Of a stretch of DNA of 64,000 bases, positions 36,835-46,316 are shown piece by piece (the first letter of the stretch is position 1; each line of letters opens with the position of its first letter). A program made the position numbers and the translations under genes. Origin of the DNA: Ascidiaceihabitans sp. (lineage in GTDB: Bacteria; Pseudomonadota; Alphaproteobacteria; Rhodobacterales; Rhodobacteraceae); the NCBI GenBank assembly GCA_028825475.1, contig JAPKAB010000005.1, positions 96,814 to 160,813 of the forward strand, written 5' to 3'. The notes under the pieces are model-generated. The model did no database searches. It worked only from the letters and a program-made list of their open reading frames with translations, and had not been told where the DNA came from.

Positions 36835-37883
36835 CACATCTTTGGGTCCGCGCTGAACAACGCGATAACGAAGAACGCGTTGGACTGAGCCCCGAAGGTG
36901 CCGCAGCTTTGATCACAGCAGGAATTGTGGTGACCGTTGAAGAATGCCCAACCCGGTGCACACCAATCCAAGGTTACAAAGAGGCCGGATGCCACATTGC
37001 GCCCTCCAACACGTGGCCGACTGCCCCACTTGATGCGATTATCTTTGGTCTGAAAGAACTGCCCGAAGACGGGACACCTTTAAGGCACAAACATATTATG
37101 TTTGGTCACGCCTACAAAGGACAACCATCTGGTCAGCGGTTGCTACACAGATTTGCGGCGGGTGGCGGTACTCTCTATGACCTTGAATATCTTGTCGATG
37201 GAACAGGACGTCGTGTCGCGGCGTTCGGTTATTGGGCCGGCTACGCTGGCGCGGCTGTTGCGTTGAAATGCTGGGCTGCACAACAATCTGGTAAGCGTGT
37301 AGATGCCGTTGGCACCTATCCAAATTCCGCGGCTTTGGTTGCCGACTTGCTACGCGATCTAGTGAATGTGACGTCAATGCCAAGTGCCTTAGTGATCGGC
37401 GCATTGGGTCGTGTGGGCACAGGTGCATCCGACCTATGCGCCCAGCTTGGTGTGACCACAACAAAATGGGATCTGCCAGAAACCGCAAGCGGCGGGCCAT
37501 TCCCTGAGGTCCTTCAGCACGACATCTTCTTTAACTGTATACTTGCAGCGCCCCGCACCCCCGTGTTCGTCCCCAAGACAGCCATAACCACGCCTCGTCA
37601 ACTCACAGTCATCGGTGATATTGCCTGCGATCCTGACAGCGCCTTTTCGCCCGTAAAGGTATATGATCGAACAACAACATGGGCTCAGCCTGCTCTACGC
37701 GTCCATGACAACCCTCCATTGGATGTGACCGCAATCGACAACCTGCCATCCATGCTTCCAAACGAAAGCTCTCAGGATTATGCCGCGCAATTGCTACCTT
37801 CATTGATGGAGCTACTTGATTTGGAGACTGGCGTTTGGGGTCGTGCGAAAAAGATCTATTTGGAGCACACCAAGGTACCCTGA
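36831..37883 (+). CDS. Saccharopine dehydrogenase (NAD+, L-lysine-forming type)
   Basis: WVRAEQRDNEERVGLSPEGAAALITAGIVVTVEECPTRC...IFGLKELPEDGTPLRHKHIMFGHAYKGQPSGQRLLHRFAAGGGTLYDLEYLVD, fungal LYS1-like. Confidence 0.88.
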   Translation: MTHLWVRAEQRDNEERVGLSPEGAAALITAGIVVTVEECPTRCTPIQGYKEAGCHIAPSNTWPTAPLDAIIFGLKELPEDGTPLRHKHIMFGHAYKGQPSGQRLLHRFAAGGGTLYDLEYLVDGTGRRVAAFGYWAGYAGAAVALKCWAAQQSGKRVDAVGTYPNSAALVADLLRDLVNVTSMPSALVIGALGRVGTGASDLCAQLGVTTTKWDLPETASGGPFPEVLQHDIFFNCILAAPRTPVFVPKTAITTPRQLTVIGDIACDPDSAFSPVKVYDRTTTWAQPALRVHDNPPLDVTAIDNLPSMLPNESSQDYAAQLLPSLMELLDLETGVWGRAKKIYLEHTKVP

Positions 37884-37890
37884 AAACTAA

Positions 37891-38622
37891 TCAGCTGAAA
37901 ATTCGGTAGTAGAGCCAGTCTGGTAAAAACTGGCTGCCCCTGAACAACAGCGAAAAGAAATGCGGGAAGCTTTTCTTGAATGCAGTGTCGTTCATATGCT
38001 CAAACATCTCTCGTGCCGCAATCTCGGGTTCCATGATAAATGGCATCTTAAAGTCATTCTTAGCCGTTAATTGTGTTTTGATAAAACCTGGGTTGGCAAT
38101 TTGAACGTTTACACCCGTTTTTCGTAGATCAGCATACATGCACTCGGCAAGCGACATAGTTGCGGCTTTTGATGCTGTGTACCCTATAGATCTAGGCAAT
38201 CCGCGAAAACCTGTCAGGCTGGAGGTTATAACGATGTGTCCATCATCTTTTGCCACAAAATTCGGAACGACTTGGCCCAACACACGCACGTAACCGGTAA
38301 AGTTAATATCAACCATCGCAGTTGCCTGATCTGCGTTCCATTCACTGGCACCAAAAGGCCAATAAACCCCAGCTAATAACACCACCCCGTCAATATCACC
38401 GATTGCAGCAGCAGCCGACTTCACACTTTCATCGTCAGCGATGTCCATAACTTGATAGCTGGCTTTTCCAGGCAATCCAGCGACGACCTGGGCCAACTTG
38501 TCTTCTGAACGCGCTGATACAATCACCTCTGCACCAGAACGGCTCATGACTTGTGCGAGTGCGGCACCTAAACCGTCACTGGCGCCGACCAGCCAATACC
38601 TTTTACCCTGCCACTCGCGCAT
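37891..38622 (-). CDS. SDR family NAD(P)-dependent oxidoreductase (RpoE-linked cluster)
   Basis: YWLVGASDGLGAALAQVMSRSGAEVIVSARS; GYTASKAATMSLAE. Confidence 0.92.
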   Translation of the reverse strand: MREWQGKRYWLVGASDGLGAALAQVMSRSGAEVIVSARSEDKLAQVVAGLPGKASYQVMDIADDESVKSAAAAIGDIDGVVLLAGVYWPFGASEWNADQATAMVDINFTGYVRVLGQVVPNFVAKDDGHIVITSSLTGFRGLPRSIGYTASKAATMSLAECMYADLRKTGVNVQIANPGFIKTQLTAKNDFKMPFIMEPEIAAREMFEHMNDTAFKKSFPHFFSLLFRGSQFLPDWLYYRIFS

Positions 38623-39200
38623 TACGCGGCATCCTTCATCTCGATGCTGACAGGGCGCATCGTAGCTACCAGTTCAGCGACTTGGATACCAAATTTACGG
38701 AACTGGGATCGATTGACGATTGAACCATTTGGCGCAAGGTACATCCAATCCACCGTGTTCAAAACGTGGCCACCCGCGCTATCTGGTAAACGTAAGCGAT
38801 ATTTCAATTGAACGGACGACCCAACTTGAAACCCCTCACCTTCGCCAACAACGTCAGGCGCTGTGGCCTTGATTGCACCGTTCTGATCAATTGTTAAATC
38901 CCAGCGACGATTCTGAATCGAACCATCGTCATAACGAAATTCTTCGCTCATGACCCCGTGGTTACCTTCCCACGAACATTCAAAAGCACCCACAAATCGG
39001 CTGCTTACGCGACCAAAAGGACCGTAAATCACACCCTCACAAGCGATTGGACCATTCATGTGCTGACGCAAATCAAACATTTCTGGGCCGCTCATATAGT
39101 CACTTGGTTTTTGCGCTACAAAGCTTGCGTACCGACCCCGCAGCAGGTTCAAAGCCAGCACAAGCACCGCGCCCAGAAGGATATAGAGTAAACTATTCAT
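38622..39200 (-). CDS. DUF3833 family protein
   Basis: 192 aa; MFDLRQHMNGPIACEGVIYGPFGRVSSRFVGAFECSWEGNHGVMSEEFRYDDG. Confidence 0.85.
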   Translation of the reverse strand: MNSLLYILLGAVLVLALNLLRGRYASFVAQKPSDYMSGPEMFDLRQHMNGPIACEGVIYGPFGRVSSRFVGAFECSWEGNHGVMSEEFRYDDGSIQNRRWDLTIDQNGAIKATAPDVVGEGEGFQVGSSVQLKYRLRLPDSAGGHVLNTVDWMYLAPNGSIVNRSQFRKFGIQVAELVATMRPVSIEMKDAA

Positions 39201-39203
39201 AGA

Positions 39204-40457
39204 TTATTCCTCATTTACGGCAGTACATGCCAACAAAATCAAAGCAAATATTTTCAAGACACAAGGCACAGCCGCGTACATCAAAGTTAATACGAATAAG
39301 GCGTGGTCAGAGTTTGTGGCTGAACCACTTTCAAAACCTGCAAGCTGCAAGGCTGGCAACAGCAACACAGCTGCAAATGCCAAGGTAAATTTCGAAACAA
39401 ATGACCAGAGACCAAAACCTTCGGTAGCGGCAGGTGAAATCTCTGCCATCCGTTTGGCAAACATCGCAGGCAACAATGTCAGATCAGCACCCAACGCAGT
39501 ACCAGACGCTACACATACGAAAGCGAATGCAACCCAATCGCCTGCACCTAAAGGTATGGCGAAAGCAAAGGCCATAATCGCCAAGGTCATCGAAACCATC
39601 AACGTATTTTTGGTTCCAAATCGTTCCGCCGAATTCCCCCACAGTGGAACTGACAAGGCGGCCGAAAGGAAGAACAGCAACAAAAGCGGGCCTTCCATTC
39701 CGGATGCCAACAATCGTGTTTCCACGAAGAACAGGAACAACGTGGAACTTACTGCAACGGGGGCAGCGTTGATGAATGCGATGATCAACAATTGGCGTGC
39801 CATAGGGTCTTGCAACACGGTCTGAAAACTGGCCGATGTCGAAGCGTTCACAGCACCCCATTCCGCGCGCATCAAGATTCCTGCAATTAATGCCAAAACC
39901 CCAAATCCAATAGCAAAGCCAACAAAGGGTGCATTCATAAAGTATAAGAATACCAATGGGGCAATTGCCGCGACACAAACCCCAAACAAGGCACCGGTTT
40001 CACGCCACCGCGCCAGTTTCAAATGGCCGTAACGACCAAGGGCAGATGCCTTGACGACCCCTTGCGCATAGAAGTTTATGGTTAGGAACGAAAACGCCGA
40101 AAACACCAACGTTAACATCAACGCAAACCACATCAACGGTGGCAGCTTTGGCGCAATAGCAAACAGGCCAAGCATCCCAAGTGCCATAATCGAACAGGCG
40201 ATAGCAACGGCGAGCCCCCGTCGATTCCCTAAACGCCCAGACCAACGCCCAAACAGCGGATCCTGCACGACATCCAGTAAACGCAGAGCAAATAAAACAG
40301 CTCCAAGAGCAACCAAAGACACTCCATATTCGTCCACAAAATACTTTGGCGCATGTATGTAAATTGGCAAACCGGCAGCTGACAGCATCGCAGCAAAAAC
40401 AGCGTACGCAGGAAGGTTATCGTTCCGCGCCTGAGGCTGTGATGATGAAATGCTCAT
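39204..40457 (-). CDS. MFS transporter
   Basis: About 12 TM segments; LPIYIHAPKYFVDEYGVSLVALGAVLFALRLLDVVQDPLFGRWSGR. Confidence 0.88.
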   Translation of the reverse strand: MSISSSQPQARNDNLPAYAVFAAMLSAAGLPIYIHAPKYFVDEYGVSLVALGAVLFALRLLDVVQDPLFGRWSGRLGNRRGLAVAIACSIMALGMLGLFAIAPKLPPLMWFALMLTLVFSAFSFLTINFYAQGVVKASALGRYGHLKLARWRETGALFGVCVAAIAPLVFLYFMNAPFVGFAIGFGVLALIAGILMRAEWGAVNASTSASFQTVLQDPMARQLLIIAFINAAPVAVSSTLFLFFVETRLLASGMEGPLLLLFFLSAALSVPLWGNSAERFGTKNTLMVSMTLAIMAFAFAIPLGAGDWVAFAFVCVASGTALGADLTLLPAMFAKRMAEISPAATEGFGLWSFVSKFTLAFAAVLLLPALQLAGFESGSATNSDHALFVLTLMYAAVPCVLKIFALILLACTAVNEE

Positions 40458-41218
40458 CCGCGAGAAATTTCGTTGGCAGGTGCCTTTGGGCAGGAACGGA
40501 AACGCGCTTTTTTCCACCACAATTTCAGAGCTTGCCAATGGATCAAGGTGAGCACTCGGCGCGAACCAAACGGGCGACGCAACAACATATGCAGAACAGC
40601 GCGATTAGTAAGCGGGGCGCGTGTGCCAGTCAGTGTCGCAATTAATCCACCTTCGCCTCGGCTATAGTCGATCCACACACCAATCCGATCATTACTGATA
40701 TCAAAGCGAAACTCATACCCACCTTCGACTGGTTGGAACGGTGAGACGTGCATACGCTTGGTAGACTTTAAACGATCAGTCGCAAGGATAGGACGGAGAT
40801 CAGGATGGTGTAACAAATAGGAATGGCGTTCACCAAAGGTATTAGACACCTCGGCAACCACAGCAATCAGTTCATCGTCAATTTCACGACGGCACAACCA
40901 AAAACTGACTGGATTAAACACATGGCCGAGGATTTTTGGCTGAGCTAAAATTTCGATGCGGGCTACCCCAGTGACATCATGTGCAGCAAGAACTTTGCGC
41001 ACCCATGCGCTTCCGTGGCCATTCTTTGGAAGGCCGCCATGATCGATATCGTTTAGTGCAGCAAGCCCACGCCCATTGCGCGCGAACAAACGCGGGCCAC
41101 TGATTGGTGCATCAGCGTCAAGTAAAACGTAGTCGATAGAATAGCGAAAGGCGTTTTTCACTGCACCTTTGCGACTATGGAACGTCACACCGTTGATATG
41201 ATCAACAGTGCCTGTCAC
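40454..41218 (-). CDS. DUF1365 family protein
   Basis: GTVDHINGVTFHSRKGAVKNAFRYSIDYVLLD, ILAQPKILGHVFNPVSFWLC, MHVSPFQPVEGGYEFRF. Confidence 0.92.
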   Translation of the reverse strand: MTGTVDHINGVTFHSRKGAVKNAFRYSIDYVLLDADAPISGPRLFARNGRGLAALNDIDHGGLPKNGHGSAWVRKVLAAHDVTGVARIEILAQPKILGHVFNPVSFWLCRREIDDELIAVVAEVSNTFGERHSYLLHHPDLRPILATDRLKSTKRMHVSPFQPVEGGYEFRFDISNDRIGVWIDYSRGEGGLIATLTGTRAPLTNRAVLHMLLRRPFGSRRVLTLIHWQALKLWWKKARFRSCPKAPANEISRG

Positions 41219-42513
41219 GTGATTAAATTTCTTTCAGAACATTTTGCCTTGATCGCATCTGAAACCGTTACGGCACTTTCAAGGCCATCTTCATGGAACC
41301 CGTGACGCAACCATGCACCCGTAAACCATGTGTTGTTTACACCATTCATTGCGCGAACTTTTTCCTGCGCCGCAAGTGCTGCCAAATCGTATACTGGGTG
41401 GCGCAGAGTAACCTGGTCATAAATCAGTTCTTCTCGGATTGTACGCTTCGTATTCAGGGTCACAAAGTGTGGGTCATCCATTGGAATCGGCTGAAGCGAA
41501 TTCATCCAATAAGTCAGGTCAATTTGATCACCTGACACTTTCTCGTCTTCGGTGTAGACCCACGATGACCAAGTTTGACGGCGCTTTGGCATTATGCTTT
41601 CATCTGCATGTAACGTAATTTCATTTGGTTGATATTTTATCGCGCCAAGTGCTAACTGCTCTTCAGTCGTTGGGTCAGCCAACAAGGCCAGAGTATCATC
41701 CGAATGGGTGCCAAAAATCACTTGGTCAAAGGATTCCCACTCACCGCCAACAGCTTTCACCTGAACACCGCCGCCATCACGGCGCACAGCTTGTACAGGC
41801 GATTTTAGTCGTATGTCGACACCACGGCTAACTAGCGCAGCTTCGAGACGGCGAACATATTCAATCGAACCACCATCAACCGTGTACCATTGGTGCTGAC
41901 CAGTTGTATTTAAAAGCGCATGGTTCTCAAAAAACTGGATCATCGCATGTGCGGGGAAATCCATTATCTTTTGCGTCGGCGTTGACCAAATTGCGCCAGA
42001 CAAAGGCAAAAGGTAATAGTCTCGAAACCAAGCGCCTGTGCCCAGTTTTTCCAAAAACTCTGCAACTGTAATTGACCGGTCTTTTGCCAACTCAAGCGCA
42101 TTTTTGTTGAACCGTAGAATGTCGCGAACCATACCAAGAAATTTAGGGTTTACTGCGTTCATACGCTGCGCGAACAATGCGTCTAGGCTAGCCAACCCAT
42201 ATTCTAAACGCCCCCCACCAATGGATGCTCCAAAACTCATGCTCGACTTCACAACGGGCACGTTCAAATCAGCAAACAGCTCCGCCATGTGTGGATAATT
42301 TGCGTAATTAAAAACGATGAAACCTGTGTCGACAGGTTGATCTCCACGCTTGCCCGCCATTTTAGTACGTGCGTGCCCACCAAGCCGCGGCTCCGCTTCG
42401 TATAGCGTAACCTGTTTGCATTCGCTGAGTTTGTAGGCAGAGCCCATGCCTGAAATACCGCCGCCAATAATGGCGATTTTTTGAGGCGTCGGGTTTGGTT
42501 GATCGAATGGCAT
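41215..42513 (-). CDS. FAD-dependent oxidoreductase (UfaD-like / RSP_1091-like, furan fatty acid-associated)
   Basis: KIAIIGGGISGMGSAYKLSECKQVTLYEAEPRLGGHARTK; first gene of the operon divergent from rpoE-chrR, same position as in Rhodobacter sphaeroides. Confidence 0.88.
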   Translation of the reverse strand: MPFDQPNPTPQKIAIIGGGISGMGSAYKLSECKQVTLYEAEPRLGGHARTKMAGKRGDQPVDTGFIVFNYANYPHMAELFADLNVPVVKSSMSFGASIGGGRLEYGLASLDALFAQRMNAVNPKFLGMVRDILRFNKNALELAKDRSITVAEFLEKLGTGAWFRDYYLLPLSGAIWSTPTQKIMDFPAHAMIQFFENHALLNTTGQHQWYTVDGGSIEYVRRLEAALVSRGVDIRLKSPVQAVRRDGGGVQVKAVGGEWESFDQVIFGTHSDDTLALLADPTTEEQLALGAIKYQPNEITLHADESIMPKRRQTWSSWVYTEDEKVSGDQIDLTYWMNSLQPIPMDDPHFVTLNTKRTIREELIYDQVTLRHPVYDLAALAAQEKVRAMNGVNNTWFTGAWLRHGFHEDGLESAVTVSDAIKAKCSERNLIT

Positions 42514-42545
42514 GAAAATGTAGTCCTGATTAATGCGTTTGGTAG

Positions 42546-42574
42546 TTATACGCGCCTCATTCGAAATCGGATGT
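42546..42574 (-). promoter_or_regulatory. Candidate RpoE-type promoter for the divergent FAD-oxidoreductase operon
   Basis: Minus strand ACATCC-N17-GTATAA, matching 4/6 of the -35 and the same spacing as the rpoE promoter candidate. Confidence 0.4.
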
Positions 42575-42595
42575 TAAAACGCAAAAAAAGAAATT

Positions 42596-42624
42596 TGATC
42601 CAATTCAGCGCTTCAACCGTATAT
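42596..42624 (+). promoter_or_regulatory. Candidate RpoE-type autoregulatory promoter upstream of rpoE-chrR
   Basis: TGATCC-N17-GTATAT; TGATCC is the hallmark -35 of the R. sphaeroides RpoE regulon. Confidence 0.65.
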
Positions 42625-42629
42625 TTGGT

Positions 42630-43268
42630 ATGTCAGCCAGTTCACATAATGTGTTACCGAGAGAAAGATCGGTTAACTTTCAGGCGGCTGCAACCCGTTT
42701 GGTTGCAGTAGGTTCGAAACGCGTGACAGATGTAAATAAACGTAATTTATGGATTTCTCATGTCCACCGCATCCGCGATGACGCTGACAAAGCAGCATTT
42801 GCAGAACTGTACGCCCACTTTGCCCCCCGGGTGAAGGGTTTTCTAATCAATTCTGGTGCCGACGGCTCCATGGCCGAGGAATGCGCCCAAGAAGTAATGG
42901 CGACCCTTTGGCACAAAGCACACTTGTTCGACCCGTCCCGCGCATCAGTTGCGACTTGGATTTTCACAATCGCACGAAACCGCAAAATTGATATTCTGCG
43001 CAAACAACGCCGTCCGGAACCTGAGGACCTCACATGGGGTCCAGAAGAAGAACCCGATCAAACCGACGTTCTAGCGCTACAGCAAGAAACTGAGATTCTT
43101 AGCAAGGCGTTAACAACACTTCCGGCAGCACAAAGAGAACTTATAGAACAGGCGTATTTCGGGGATTTGTCCCACAGCGAAATTGCTAAAAAAACGGGTC
43201 TGCCCCTTGGCACGATCAAATCGCGAATTAGGTTAGCCCTCGAGCGCTTACGCCAAACGATGAAATGA
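42630..43268 (+). CDS. rpoE: ECF RNA polymerase sigma factor RpoE (ECF11, ChrR-associated); start may be GTG at 42723
   Basis: DKAAFAELYAHFAPRVKGFLINSGADGSMAEECAQEVMATLWHKAHLFDPSRASVATWIFTIARNRKIDILRKQRRPEP. Confidence 0.93.
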   Translation: MSASSHNVLPRERSVNFQAAATRLVAVGSKRVTDVNKRNLWISHVHRIRDDADKAAFAELYAHFAPRVKGFLINSGADGSMAEECAQEVMATLWHKAHLFDPSRASVATWIFTIARNRKIDILRKQRRPEPEDLTWGPEEEPDQTDVLALQQETEILSKALTTLPAAQRELIEQAYFGDLSHSEIAKKTGLPLGTIKSRIRLALERLRQTMK

Positions 43269-43933
43269 ACAAAATGATGAGCACAGATATCAAACATCAC
43301 CTGACGGATGAAATCCTGATGGGCTACTCAGCAGGCACTTTGCCTGAGGCTTTTAATCTTATGGTCGCAACGCATGTTTCGTTGTGTGATGCTTGTCGCG
43401 CTCAATTGGCGGCATGCGATGCCGTTGGCGGTGTTTTGTTGGACGAGCATGATATTCCCAACACTCAGATGCAGCCTGATAGCTTTGCCGCGACAATGGC
43501 GATGATTGAGCAAAGCGCACCAATCACTAAGACACCGGCCGTTAAAATGCCATCCGTACTGCCAAGCCCGCTGCAAGACTACATTGGTGGTGACCTGAGC
43601 GAAATTAAATGGCGCCCTATTGGCATGGGTGTAAAACAAGCTATCTTACCAACGTCAAAACAAGCAAGCGCACGCCTTTTGATGATCCCAGCCGGTGCAG
43701 CTATGCCAGATCACGGTCACCACGGCCTTGAGATGACAATGGTTTTGCAAGGTGCTTTCCAAGATGACGATGGGTATTTTGCCCGTGGTGATGTCGACAT
43801 CGCTGACAGCGATCTTGAGCACACGCCGATGGCGGATATCCATGAAGATTGTATTTGTCTTGCGGTAAGCGACGCGCCACTGCGCTTTAAGGGTATTCTC
43901 CCCCGCATCATGCAGAGCTTTATTCGCATCTAA
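43265..43933 (+). CDS. chrR: ChrR-type zinc-binding anti-sigma factor with cupin domain
   Basis: HLTDEILMGYSAGTLPEAFNLMVATHVSLCDACRAQL ZAS motif; cupin MPDHGHHGLEMTMVLQGAF; ATGA overlap with rpoE. Confidence 0.95.
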   Translation: MNKMMSTDIKHHLTDEILMGYSAGTLPEAFNLMVATHVSLCDACRAQLAACDAVGGVLLDEHDIPNTQMQPDSFAATMAMIEQSAPITKTPAVKMPSVLPSPLQDYIGGDLSEIKWRPIGMGVKQAILPTSKQASARLLMIPAGAAMPDHGHHGLEMTMVLQGAFQDDDGYFARGDVDIADSDLEHTPMADIHEDCICLAVSDAPLRFKGILPRIMQSFIRI

Positions 43934-44011
43934 GCGACGCACTCGGCATTATTTTGAATAACCGCCCGATTTCAGTCGGTACGTATTTTGTTTCAGGGTT
44001 AAGCTGTCATC

Positions 44012-45058
44012 ATGCTTTTTACCCTTCCAGACGATGACAGCCTATATATCGCCCTTTTAGGTCGTGACCCCACCTATGATGGTCGCGTCTTTGTTGGCGT
44101 AAGTTCCACAGGTATATTTTGTCGTTTGACATGCCCTGCTCGCAAACCAAAGCGGGAGAATTGTACCTTTTACGAAAGTCCATCCGAATGCATCGACGCT
44201 GGTTTTCGTCCCTGCAAACGGTGCCGTCCAATGCACGCGATGGTACCTGAAAATCCTGCCGTTCGCGATCTCCTCACACGACTGGACAACGACCCAACGT
44301 ATCGATGGTCCGAAGACGGGATTAATGCGTTGGGCTATGATCTCTCTACAATAAGGCGTACCTTTAAACGTACGTTTGGCATCACCTTTCTAGATCTGGC
44401 TCGGGCACGACGATTGCAAGCGGGCTTCACCGCTCTTTCAAACGGAGACCGCGTGATCGACGCCCAGCTTGAAGCAGGGTTTGAAAGTGGTGCAGCCTTT
44501 CGCACAGCGTTTGCAAAGATGGTTGGGGTCAAACCCAGTACGTTCTCAGACACCGCATTGTTGCGTGCCGATTGGTTTCAAACCAAACTTGGCCCAATGA
44601 TCGCGGTGGCAGATAATACACATTTACACTTGTTAGAATTCGCAGATCGAAAAGCTTTACCAGCCGAGCTTAGTCGCTTGCAGAAAGCCGCTGGTGGGAT
44701 TGGGTTTGGAACGACCGAACCACTCGAACGAACCAAAGCTGAACTGTTTGAATACCTTGACGGTCAAAGGGCAGCGTTCACCATCCCTCTTGCACTCCAT
44801 GGAACTACCTTCACCAAATCAGTTTGGCAGGCACTGATGGCGGTTCCAGCGGGGGGAATTCAAACCTACGCTGGACTTGCACAAGATATCGGACGCCCTA
44901 CAGCTACTCGTGCAGTTGCGCGTGCTAATGGCGCAAACCAAATTTCGATACTCATTCCCTGTCACAGGATTATTGGTGCCGATGGCAACTTAACCGGATA
45001 CGGTGGTGGGCTTTGGCGTAAACGTAAATTGATTGATCTTGAACTGCAGTACAAATGA
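44012..45058 (+). CDS. ada: Bifunctional AraC regulator / methylated-DNA-[protein]-cysteine methyltransferase Ada
   Basis: Ada zinc domain FCRLTCPARKPKRENC...CKRCRP; AraC HTH; C-terminal AGT active site ISILIPCHRIIGADG. Confidence 0.95.
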   Translation: MLFTLPDDDSLYIALLGRDPTYDGRVFVGVSSTGIFCRLTCPARKPKRENCTFYESPSECIDAGFRPCKRCRPMHAMVPENPAVRDLLTRLDNDPTYRWSEDGINALGYDLSTIRRTFKRTFGITFLDLARARRLQAGFTALSNGDRVIDAQLEAGFESGAAFRTAFAKMVGVKPSTFSDTALLRADWFQTKLGPMIAVADNTHLHLLEFADRKALPAELSRLQKAAGGIGFGTTEPLERTKAELFEYLDGQRAAFTIPLALHGTTFTKSVWQALMAVPAGGIQTYAGLAQDIGRPTATRAVARANGANQISILIPCHRIIGADGNLTGYGGGLWRKRKLIDLELQYK

Positions 45059-45077
45059 GACCCTTCTCAGTGACGCA

Positions 45078-46316
45078 TTAAGGCTCAGGCTTGGCCAAAG
45101 GCACCACGTTGTTTTGTTCCTCTGGCGTCAATTCTTCAAAGTCAAAATTATCCAAACGCGCCGCACGTTTTCCTGCACGTTCGGCAGCTGTGCTAATTCC
45201 GTCCAAATCTTTGCGTGCTTGACCGAAGTGAGTGTTTAATTTGTCGACACGCTCGACAACCAACTCAACATCGCGGTGCAAGCTTTTTAGGGTTGAACGA
45301 ATAGCGCCCGCCTGCTCACGCATCCGCGCATCCTTAAGTATTGCACGCATTGTGTTCAGTGTGGCCATACAGGTCGTTGGTGAAACGATCCAAACGCGGT
45401 GATCAAAACCATCACGTACAAGTTCAGGAAAGTTCGCGTGGAGCTCTGCATATACCGCTTCAGAAGGTAGGAACATCAACGCGCCATCTGCAGTTTCGCC
45501 CTCGATGATATATTTCTCACTGATATCACGGATGTGCTTTTTCACGGAAACACGCATCGCTTTGCCAGCCTCGTTGACCTCCCAATCAGTCTTGGCCCGA
45601 CGCAATGCCTCATAGGCTTCAAGGGGGAATTTACTGTCGATCACAATTGGGCCAGGCGGGTTCGGCAACGCAATCAAACAGTCAGCGCGCTTACCGTTGC
45701 TAAGGGTCGCTTGCAGCTGAAAACTGTCTTTTGGCAATGCTTTACCGACAATGTCGTTCAGTTGAATTTCGCCAAAAGCACCACGCGTTTGTTTGTTGCT
45801 TAAAATGTCCTGTAACGACAAAACATCCCCCGACAGCTTCGCAATATTGTCCTGCGCTTTGTCGATAGAAGCGAGACGTTCTTGAAGCTGCGTTAAACTA
45901 ACCGTGGTTTGTTTCGATGAGCCGTTCAACGTCTCTTTCATCCGCTCTTGCATCTCTGCCATCGAATGTTGGGCACGCATAGCATTCTCAGCCAAACGGT
46001 CCTGCATTTGCTGTTGAACAGCAGCCAATCGCACTTCCATCGTGTTGGTAATCTGGGTCTGTGCATTTACCTGCGTATCAGACACAGTTTGCAAACCACC
46101 TTGTAACGCGGCCTGCCCCATATTGAGCTGCTGAACATGTTGGCCAAGGATGCCCATCTGATGCGCCAGCGGTGCCGCAGCCGCCGCGGAACGCCCTGCC
46201 GACCGCACCACAACCATCAACATCAACACGATTAAAATGACCACAGCGACAGCCACCAATCCCACAATGATCAATGGATCGCTAAAGGCATACTCTTGTC
46301 CTGAAATCTCAATCAT
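45078..46316 (-). CDS. rmuC: DNA recombination protein RmuC
   Basis: [61 protein letters not shown]. Confidence 0.93.
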   Translation of the reverse strand: MIEISGQEYAFSDPLIIVGLVAVAVVILIVLMLMVVVRSAGRSAAAAAPLAHQMGILGQHVQQLNMGQAALQGGLQTVSDTQVNAQTQITNTMEVRLAAVQQQMQDRLAENAMRAQHSMAEMQERMKETLNGSSKQTTVSLTQLQERLASIDKAQDNIAKLSGDVLSLQDILSNKQTRGAFGEIQLNDIVGKALPKDSFQLQATLSNGKRADCLIALPNPPGPIVIDSKFPLEAYEALRRAKTDWEVNEAGKAMRVSVKKHIRDISEKYIIEGETADGALMFLPSEAVYAELHANFPELVRDGFDHRVWIVSPTTCMATLNTMRAILKDARMREQAGAIRSTLKSLHRDVELVVERVDKLNTHFGQARKDLDGISTAAERAGKRAARLDNFDFEELTPEEQNNVVPLAKPEP

